DNA of 64,000 bases from Aristolochia californica (lineage: Eukaryota > Streptophyta > Magnoliopsida > Piperales > Aristolochiaceae). This document shows, piece after piece, positions 56,467 to 64,000 of the stretch. Made by a program: the position numbers and the translations under genes. The notes below the pieces were generated by a model. That model had not been told where the DNA came from. It was given only the letters and a program-made list of their open reading frames with translations, and searched no databases. Each line of letters opens with the position of its first letter. The first letter of the stretch is position 1. The stretch is taken from positions 11,803,406 through 11,867,405 of the forward strand of contig JARWKL010000007.1 in assembly GCA_029961685.1 (NCBI GenBank). Direction: 5' to 3'.

Positions 56467-58362
56467 ATGATTTTTACACCTTACCAGAGTAACCCAGAAC
56501 CGCCACCTTTTGTGGTGGACAGAGCAGCCATTAAAGCTGAATTCTTTCACCCCAATAATCTAGGTTTCAAAAATTGGTTTTTTGATACCTATGGGGCGGC
56601 AGAACGCATGGAATTTTCAAATGACTTTTATCTTTATTTGGAAACAAATAAGATTATCATGTCTTTTGTAGATTGGTTCATGCAAACCAGACTCAAGCAA
56701 GCGGAGAAACGACCCTTAGTTTCTTCCTCCAATGCTCCCACTCTTTCTACCTTAACGAAAGAATGGCATCTTATGTCTGGCATCAATATCAGATCAGTTC
56801 ATCCTCCTACTGATCCAATCCGACTTGAATTTGCAAGTCCTTCAGGAAAATCCCCTGAATTTGTTGAAGCAGTTGTTTTTGTCAATCCTGAGGTTACCCT
56901 CAACCCTATGGGGCAAATCAGAAGACAAAACAACTTTACCAATTTAAATCTCCAAACTATCGGCCAACAGCTGACACGTATGGAAGATTTATTGGAAAAA
57001 GATTCCTCTGAGAAATATTGGCAAAATCCTTTTGACTTAACTTCTAGGAAATTACCATTGTTGATGGATGGGAAACCCCTCATCAAACCACCGGTTCCAG
57101 TAAGGAACTTTAAATTAGATAACAATTCTGAGGTTGTCGAAGAATTGTTATTAAGGCTTGGCAAATTGAATCTCTCTGAAGATCAAATCAAGCAAGCCCA
57201 AAAGACGTCCGAAGCATCGACTAATATGGTTAGTCAACACATCCAAAAACATTTACCCATACTTCATGTTTTGGAAGCTGACGAAACCTCGGATGCAAAT
57301 TCTCATGAAGGATCTTTATCGCAAAATCCTATTGAGGATTTAACTCCTTCAGCATACTCTGATTCTGATATCGGTCAAACTTCAGATCTTCAAGATTTGG
57401 GTTTAACTAATATCGTTCAAACTGAAGAAATTCTTCAGGAAATGATCAAAGACCAACCGAGTATTCACAAATTAAATTATACGAAAGAATCTACTCGGGA
57501 TTGGGATCTAAATCGCAAAATCTATTATCATAGGCCTACACCTCTGGACCTATTGTATGAAGAAAATGCGTATGTAGATCAAAAAGCATATGATGGTCGC
57601 TCCATTTATGAATGGAATATTGATGCAATGTCTGAATATCAGATTTTAGAACATTGTAGAAGAATGCTTATGTATGCTACTATTTGTAGACAATATAAGA
57701 ATTCAGATCAAGGAATCGCAGAAATGATAACTGCTGGATTTTCTGGACACTTAAAAGGTTGGTGGGATAACATCCTTACTCCTGCCCAACACCATGAAAT
57801 CTATAATTCGAAGAAGGTTATCAAAACTGAAGCAGGCCAAGCCTACCTAGGCGAGGATGATGCAGTTTATACCTTGATTTCATGTATTGTCCATCATTTT
57901 ATTGGCAATTTAATGTCCACTACTGATAAGGGACGCGAGGTTTTGCAAAATCTTAGATGTAAGACACTTAGCCATTTTAGATGGTATAAAGATGTTTTTC
58001 TTACTAAGGTTATGCAAAGAACCGATGCCAATAATGACTATTGGAAAGCTAAATTTATTGATGGTTTACCAACACTTTTTGCAAGTAAAGTACGCAAAAG
58101 GTTAGGTAATGAGGTAGGAATAATCAACTACCAACAATATACATATGGTCTCCTTACCAGTGCTATCATCCAAGAAGGACTGACCTTATGCAATGATTTA
58201 AAACTGCAGGCTCAACTTAAGCAACAGAATTTATCTGGTAAGCGTGAGCTTGGGGAATTCTGTGATCAATTTGCTTGTGACACAGGACCCCACTCTTCCC
58301 ATCAAAGGAAGCGCAAAGGGAAAGTCTCTCATTCTAAGAGACTAGAACCCTTACTCCTGCCC
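56467..58362 (+). pseudogene. Capsid gene, 3'-truncated (B3)
   Basis: ATG 56467 leads an open frame through the N-terminal region and the capsid core (SGHLKGWWDNILTP, YWKAKFIDGLPTLF). It is interrupted within the basic Lys/Arg/Ser-rich segment by foreign sequence from 58349, giving a stop at 58369-58371. Zinc knuckle, protease and RT are missing from this copy. Confidence 0.85.
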
Positions 58363-58592
58363 AATTTTTGAAACCTAGATTATTGGGGTGAAAGAATTCA
58401 GCTTTAATGGCTGCTCTGTCCACCACAAAAAGTGGCGGTTCTGGGTTACTCTGGTAAGGTGTAAAAATCATAATTACAGAGTAAAACCAGTCATTTCACT
58501 GGGAGTGGGAGACGTTCTGTCTTGCTCCCTTTCACGGTAGACCCCATGGGGTATCTGGGTGTCTGATAGGTGGATTCCTTTCAATGAGGAAT
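58349..58592 (-). other. Short inverted insertion of movement/capsid border sequence
   Basis: The 16-nt string CCTTACTCCTGCCCAA (58349-58364) also occurs in the capsid core near 57774. It is followed to about 58592 by the reverse complement of the movement-capsid border (as at about 56330-56580). After it the capsid reading resumes in + orientation with sequence equivalent to about 58153, so part of the capsid gene is repeated. Confidence 0.8.
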
Positions 58593-61446
58593 CCTTACTA
58601 GTGCTATTATCCAAGAAGGACTGGCCTTATGTAATGATTTAAAACTGCAGGCTCAGCTTAAGCAACATAATCTTACTGGTAAGCGTGAGCTTGGGGAATT
58701 CTGTGAACAATTTGCCTGTGACACAGGACCCCAACCTTCCCATCAAAGGAAGGGAAAAGGAAAGGCCTCTCATTCGGAGAGACCAGAACCCTACTCACAT
58801 CAGAGTAGGAGATATCCCAAAAGACAGTCTCATCAAAAGACTCATCAGGAACCTAGGAGACCTCCTCCTCGTCAGAGACATCCTCCTAGACGAAACCCTC
58901 CAGACAAAAAGAAAATTGTCTGTTATAAATGTGGTAAATTAGGCCACTATTCAAATAGATGCAAAACCAAAGAGAAATTGAACCAACTTCGAATTGATGA
59001 AGGGTTAAGAGTTCAGTTGGCTAAAATTCTCTTAAATTCTGATTCTGGAGATTATATTGATTATGCCTCATCCAGCCAATCAGAAGATGGCCCAGATTGC
59101 AGTTGTTCTCACCTACAATCTGTGGCCCAAATGCATCAGATCAATGTTCTTACCACTATGCAACAACGCATGATTGAGCATATTGATCAGGAGGAAAATC
59201 CTCAAACAAAGAGATATTTAATCAAAGAATATCTTGATCAAATTCAACATACTTCAAAGATTGTTCCTCCCATCCAAGGAGTAAAACCATATTCTTTGAA
59301 GGAAATTATTGGTCGTTATGAAGCAGAAACCTCTTCAAAACAACTAATATCCATCTCCTCATTACAAGGAGAAATTAAAGAAATCAAGCAAGAGTTAAAA
59401 GAATTAAAATCTTTGTATAAAAAGCTTGCACAAAAATGTGAAAACACACAATTACCTCCAGAAAAGAAATCTAAAGATTCTTTTCTAAATCAAATTACCA
59501 AAGTCATCCATCAAAGATGGCATACGGTGATTAATTAAGTTATTGATTAGAACTTTGTTATTCCTAAACTAACAGCTCCGATTGATAGTGGAGCAGATTT
59601 AAACTGCATCCAGGAAGGGTTAATTCCTACCCAATATTTTGAGAAAACAACTCAAACTTTAGCTAATGCTAATGGAGACAAAATGAAGATTAAATATAAA
59701 CTAAATAAGGCCTCCATCTGCACTAATAATCAGTGCATTATTACTGACTTCTTATTAGTCAAAAATATGACACAATAGGTCATATTAGGTACGCCTTTTT
59801 TGGAGAAAATTATGCCAATTAAAGGCATAGACAATCATGGAATACATGGACAGGTTAATAATAAACCTATTTATTTCTCTTTCAAATATCCTCCTCAAAT
59901 TAGCTTTATCAATGAGATTTCCGAATTGAGAAATGTGAAAGAACATCATCTTAGTTTCCTACATTAAGAAATACAATTTTTAACCCTTGAACAACAGTTG
60001 GAAACTATAGCGATCAAAGAGAAAATTAGTTCTCTTCATAAATTATTAACCCAAGAAATTTGTAGTGACATTCCTACAGCTTTTTGGGATCGGCATAAAT
60101 ATATTGTGTCGTTACCATATAATGATGGGTTCAATGAAAGAACCATTCCCACCAAAGCCAGGCCTAGTCAAATGAAACATGCCCTACTAGACCTTTGCAA
60201 AAAGGAAATCCAAAATCTGTTGGATAAGAAATTAATTAAAAAATTTTACTCCCCATGGAGTTGTACGCCTTTTTATGTAAATAAAAATGCCGAAAAGGAA
60301 CGAGGTGTTCCTCGATTAGTGGTTAATTATAAACCACTCAATGATTGTTTACGATGGATTAGGTATCCTATTCCAAATAAAAAAGATTTATTAGACAGAT
60401 TGTTTTCTGCTAAAATCTTTTCCAAATTTGATTTGAAATCTGGATATTGGCAAATTCAAATTCATGAAAAGGATAAATATAAAACTGCATTCACTGTCCC
60501 TTTTGGTCATTTTGAATGGAATGTTATGCCTTTCGGTTTGAAAAATGCTCCATCTGAATTTCAAAATATCATGAATGATATATTTGCTCCTTATTCTGAA
60601 TTTACCATTGTTTATATTGATGATATACTTGTGTATTCAGAATCTATTGATGCTCATTTTAAGCATTTACATGTTTTCAAATAAGTTATTCGAAAACATG
60701 GGTTGGTGATATCGGCACTGAAAATGAAATTGTTTCAGACCTCTGTTAGATTTTTAGGTCACAATATTCACAAGGGACAAATAGTTCCCATTGATAGAAG
60801 CATTGAGTTTGCCTCGAAGTTCCCTGATGAATTACTAGAGAAAACTCAACTTCAGAGATTTCTAGGAAGTCTCAACTATATTGCAGATTATTATCCTCAT
60901 CTTGCACAAGATTCTGTAATATTGCATAAAAGACTCAGAAAGAATCCTGAGCCATGGACTCCTAAACATACTCAGGCAGTCCAATTAATTAAAAGTAAGG
61001 TCAAACAACTTCCTTGTCTTAACCTTACCAACCCTTCTTATCCGAAGGTTGTAGAGACTGATGCTTCCCATATAGGCTATGGTGGCATCTTAAAACAAAG
61101 AAACCCATCTGGTAAAGAAGAACTTGTTCGATTTACCTCTGGAAATTGGCACAATGCATATATTAATTATTCCACTGTGAAACAAAAAATATTGGCAATA
61201 ATTAAGTGCATTCATAAATTTCAGGATGATTTATTAAATCAAAAGTTCCTTTTAAGAGTTGATTGTTCAGCCGCCAAATCAATACTTAAGAAGGATGTGA
61301 AGAATCTTACTTCCAAAAAAATCTTTGCCAGATGGCAGGCGGAATTAAGCGCCTTTGATTTTGATATAGAACATATCAAAGGAGAATTAAACTCCTTACC
61401 TGATTGTCTAACCCGTGAATTTCTCCAAGGTCAAAATCATGTATAA
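58592..61446 (+). pseudogene. Capsid C-terminus, protease, RT, RNase H (B4)
   Basis: The CCHC knuckle CYKCGKLGHYSNRC is at about 58919-58960. The frame is open to TAA 59536-59538. Stops follow at about 59548, 59776 and 59965, and TAA 60682-60684 falls after HVFK. The protease reads PIDSGADLNC, RT YIDDILVYS is near 60612, and RNase H is open from 60703 to TAA 61444-61446. Confidence 0.87.
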
Positions 61447-62737
61447 CCCCGCAAGGGGCAATCCACTCCCAATGAGAGGACGTGGTAATCAACAATCCAG
61501 AGGCCGAGGCCGAAAGAATCCAGAAAGAGGAAATTCCTCAGACAAGAAGGGCAAAGCCCCAGTGTCATATAAAGAGACACTTGAAGTCGAACCAAAGTAT
61601 ATTACTCTTCCGGATACGGAAACTATTTTGCTCCTCAATAAAGAGGACCTTGAGGGTACATTGGATTCCTGGGAGATGTTAAAGAAATGGGTTGGAGAAG
61701 CCTATTGTCCCATCCGTGCAGGAAAACGATGGTATTCCTTTGAATCCATTTTGGTTCATCTGAATTCTATGTCAGTGCATCATACACTGACAAATGTGGC
61801 TAAATGGGATAGCCCAAGAGCGTACAGTAAATGTACGATACAAAGATTTATGCATCCCTCAACTTGGGGAAAATTTGATTTAGCCAAAGCAGCTAATCTT
61901 CCTAATGATAAGGAATTTAATTATTGGGATTATATGGATTCTTGGTATAATACCTTTTATTACCAAAATCCCTCCCATTGGAATTCCTGGATTTTCCAAT
62001 GGGAAAAGAATGTCTTTCAGAGGTCATTACCTCTACCCAGTTGGGTATTTGCATGGTGGAACAAATTTGGGCCACCCATTTCTATCTTACCTGAGCCCAT
62101 TAAGGCTTGTTTTTTAAAATGGACTCAATCCAGTCCTGAGCTGAAAGCTCTGGGTTATGAAAAACCCCCAAAAAATTGGGACAGTCTTATCTTCTATATG
62201 GTATTTTCCTTACCATGGATTTGGAGATGGGATTGTACTACAGGCTTTAATGATAAAAGTCTACCATTGTTATTAAGAACATTTCATGTTCGTTGGTGGA
62301 AAAATTTCCCCAATATTGATTCCAAAGTCACAGAAATTAAGTCTGCTATCATACAAAATGAAAACAATGTTGGATTGCATCGCGTCTCGGAAGTCCATTA
62401 CGACTCCGATAATTTATTTGCAAGTTTCAAAACTCAATTGAAGAGTTTAATTCCAAATATATTGGAAAAAGATATTATGAAAAAATTATTAAAATCAATG
62501 AAGGATTCTATGGTAACTCAGTGCAATGAAGGCACTTCCTCTCAACCAGCAGACGATAACATGTCTATGTCTGAACCTTCTGCTGCTGAAGATGATGAAG
62601 ACATTGATTATAATAGCACTGAGCAAGATGATAATGCTCAAGACTCTTTACCGGATAGTCAGCCACCCGATGAGGATCCAGAAGAATATATTAATCTTAT
62701 GTTGCAAGCATTTCGTGCAACATCTAAAAAGAAATAA
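61439..62737 (+). CDS. ORF C, 432 aa, intact (B4)
   Basis: It is full length despite the divergence of this copy: Arg/Gly-rich start, Trp-rich centre (WVFAWWNKFGPPISILPEP, PWIWRWDCTTGF) and acidic tail with one residue fewer near SSQPADDN. It remains open while the preceding Pol carries four or more stops. The upstream overlap with Pol is the same as in B2 and B3. Confidence 0.7.
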   Translation: MYNPARGNPLPMRGRGNQQSRGRGRKNPERGNSSDKKGKAPVSYKETLEVEPKYITLPDTETILLLNKEDLEGTLDSWEMLKKWVGEAYCPIRAGKRWYSFESILVHLNSMSVHHTLTNVAKWDSPRAYSKCTIQRFMHPSTWGKFDLAKAANLPNDKEFNYWDYMDSWYNTFYYQNPSHWNSWIFQWEKNVFQRSLPLPSWVFAWWNKFGPPISILPEPIKACFLKWTQSSPELKALGYEKPPKNWDSLIFYMVFSLPWIWRWDCTTGFNDKSLPLLLRTFHVRWWKNFPNIDSKVTEIKSAIIQNENNVGLHRVSEVHYDSDNLFASFKTQLKSLIPNILEKDIMKKLLKSMKDSMVTQCNEGTSSQPADDNMSMSEPSAAEDDEDIDYNSTEQDDNAQDSLPDSQPPDEDPEEYINLMLQAFRATSKKK

Positions 62738-62748
62738 TTTTGCAGGAT

Positions 62749-63114
62749 ATGACTATGACAGATAAATCTATTCCAGATTCGTCGACCAAGTCCGTCCAAA
62801 AGCAACAGAGGAAAGTTTATCCTCCGGCCCACAGCTGGCCTATTTGTCACATCAATCAAGGCTCCTACAGTATATTTGGTCAGCCATTTTCCATATAGTC
62901 ACACTCATGGGATGCCGCCAGTAGCCGCCTGCATTGGATAAGAGTTAAGGCTCTTCGTCAACAAAAGATGCTATGGGACCAAGCCCATCAAAGGTCTTGT
63001 CCTAATCTCAATCATGGAGAACAAGATGATAAGGATGATAAAGATGATCAAGATGATGACTCATCCAAGAATCTCAATTATAGAGATAATGACTCACAAC
63101 TACCTCAATCATAG
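62749..63114 (+). pseudogene. ORF D (B4)
   Basis: It starts MTMTDKSIPDSSTKSVQKQQ. TAG at 62896-62898 replaces a Lys codon. The acidic tail (DDKDDKDDQDDDSSKN) and end remain in frame to TAG 63112-63114. Confidence 0.65.
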
Positions 63115-63177
63115 AGGTTACTTTTTGTATTAGTGGTGGATTTCAAATATTTTCCAATCCCCATTAGTCACTCCGTC

Positions 63178-63307
63178 TATATAAGGAGTTAGTTTTCTTT
63201 GTTAAGGCATCACTTGAAAAACCTTCCCTTTTGTCATCAAGGTTGCCTACTCGTGTGTTTTGCAGTATTGAAGTTTTCTGTAAGTACTTTATGATATTGT
63301 GAATAAA
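63178..63307 (+). promoter_or_regulatory. Family B promoter and poly(A) signal (B4)
   Basis: TATATAAG at 63178-63185 and AATAAA at 63302-63307. Any transcript would run into the right-hand satellite. The two upstream TGACTCA motifs are present at about 63058 and 63090. Confidence 0.72.
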
Positions 63308-63369
63308 TTAGTAGTGTGTTAAAGTTATTCTCTGCCTGTTTCTCTGGTTACTTGCCTTTTGTCAATCTT

Positions 63370-64000
63370 ATATAAAGAAAGATGAAATTTAGAAAGTAAA
63401 ATGAAATATAGAAAGAAAAATGAAATATAGAATGAAAGATAAAATATAGAGAGAAAGATGAAACGTAGAAAGAAAGATGATAAGTAGAAAGTAAAATTAA
63501 ATATAGAAAGAAAGATGAAATATAAATAGTAAAATGAAATATAGAAAGAACGATGAAATATAGAAAGTAAAATGTAATATTGAAAGAAAGATGAAATATA
63601 GAAAGTAAAATGAAATTTATAAAGAAAGATGAAATATAGAAAGTAAAATGAAATATAGTAAAAAAAATGATGTATAGAAAGTAACATGAATTAAAGAAAG
63701 AAAGATTAAATATAAAAAGTAAAATGAAATATAGAAAGAAGGTTAAAATAAAGAAAGTAAAATGAAATATAGAAAGAAATATGAAGCATAGAAAGTAAAA
63801 TGAAATATAGAAAGTAAAATGAAATATATAAAGAAAGATGAAATATAGAAAGTAAAATGTAAAATAGAAAGAAAGATGAAAAAAAATTAAATATTGAAAG
63901 AAAATGGAAATATGGAAAGAAAGATGAATTATAGAAAGTAAAATGAAATATAGAAAGAAGTTGAAATATAGAAAGTAAAATGAAAAATAGAAAGTAAGAT
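63370..64000 (-). repeat. AT-rich 19-bp satellite, right block, inverted
   Basis: The + strand reads GATGAAATATAGAAAGTAAAATGAAATATAGAAAG, the reverse complement of the left and middle arrays. The open frame on the - strand (63687-63325) is a repeat artefact. The array continues past the window end. Confidence 0.93.

Larger units (their letters stand above)
52141..58362 (+). mobile_element. Family B copy B3
   Basis: It begins within the RT gene at the NIMNDIFAPYS region and runs through RNase H, ORF C, ORF D, promoter, PBS, movement protein and part of the capsid gene. It is broken at about 58349-58362 by a short jump and an inverted insertion. Here the order is continuous across the PBS, which shows that the source was circular or concatemeric, or that the copies are tandem. 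Confidence 0.85.
58592..63369 (+). mobile_element. Family B copy B4, more diverged
   Basis: It runs from the capsid C-terminal part through protease, RT, RNase H, ORF C, ORF D and promoter. It ends 18 bp short of the PBS at the satellite junction. Many more third-base and amino-acid differences from B1-B3 are visible than among those three, for example around 58700-59500, so it is a separate lineage. Confidence 0.85.

Noticed and set aside
35789..63369. LTR retrotransposon (Ty3/gypsy) interpretation
   Set aside because: RT, RNase H, protease and PBS would fit, but there is no integrase, no flanking long terminal repeats and no target-site duplication. A movement protein and a TATATAAG promoter followed by AATAAA upstream of the PBS fit a pararetrovirus better.

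Overview
Organism and overall picture. The window looks like nuclear DNA of a flowering plant. It consists of endogenous copies of two different Caulimoviridae-type plant pararetroviruses embedded in AT-rich satellite DNA. The evidence is a reverse transcriptase with RNase H and an aspartic protease but no integrase, a 30K-type movement protein, a CCHC zinc knuckle behind a capsid-like region, and TGGTATCAGAGC primer-binding sites for plant initiator tRNA-Met behind TATATAAG or TATAAAT promoters. No ordinary host gene, tRNA or rRNA was recognised. All viral copies carry breaks. Layout. (1) 1-10030: satellite built from a degenerate unit of about 19 bp (TTTCTATATTTCATTTTAC-like), T/C-rich on the + strand. 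(2) 10031-26975: family A. Its gene order is PBS, ORF1, movement protein, coiled-coil protein, two small 71-aa ORFs, capsid, Pol, ORF VI. A1 (10031-12329, +) is an ORF VI and leader fragment. A2 (12327-14311, -) is a variant whose leader and PBS match but whose first genes differ; one encodes a viroplasmin-like (Cauli_VI/RNase H1 hybrid-binding) domain. A3 (14312-23642, +) holds one PBS-to-PBS unit of 8.44 kb. A4 (23643-26975, +) is the start of the next tandem copy. (3) 26976-27469: a reverse transcriptase fragment of family B joined inside the A4 capsid gene. (4) 27470-35788: satellite again, with a higher-order repeat of about 1.65 kb. (5) 35789-63369: family B. Its gene order is PBS, movement protein, capsid-zinc knuckle-protease-RT-RNase H, ORF C (about 433 aa), ORF D (about 124 aa), promoter. 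B1 (35789-43780, -) is a nearly complete 7,992-bp genome opened at the PBS. B2 (43781-52140, +) faces it head to head, giving inverted arms of about 7.7 kb around a 631-bp spacer. B3 (52141-about 58362, +) and the more diverged B4 (58592-63369, +) follow, separated by a small inverted insertion. (6) 63370-64000: the same satellite in the opposite orientation. How the genes work together (family knowledge). In a live virus the promoter would give a terminally redundant pregenomic RNA. tRNA-Met primes reverse transcription at the PBS, capsid and Pol assemble and copy the genome, and the movement protein carries it between cells. ORF C and ORF D of family B are unrecognised; ORF C sits where the translational transactivator usually lies. 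Several gene borders are stop/start overlaps (ATGA, TAATG) or gaps of 1-2 nt, as expected for polycistronic translation. Most notable points: the A2 variant module, the twin 71-aa ORFs, breakpoints clustering at the PBS, the large inverted repeat whose arms share the same stop codon, and the recombination between families A and B.
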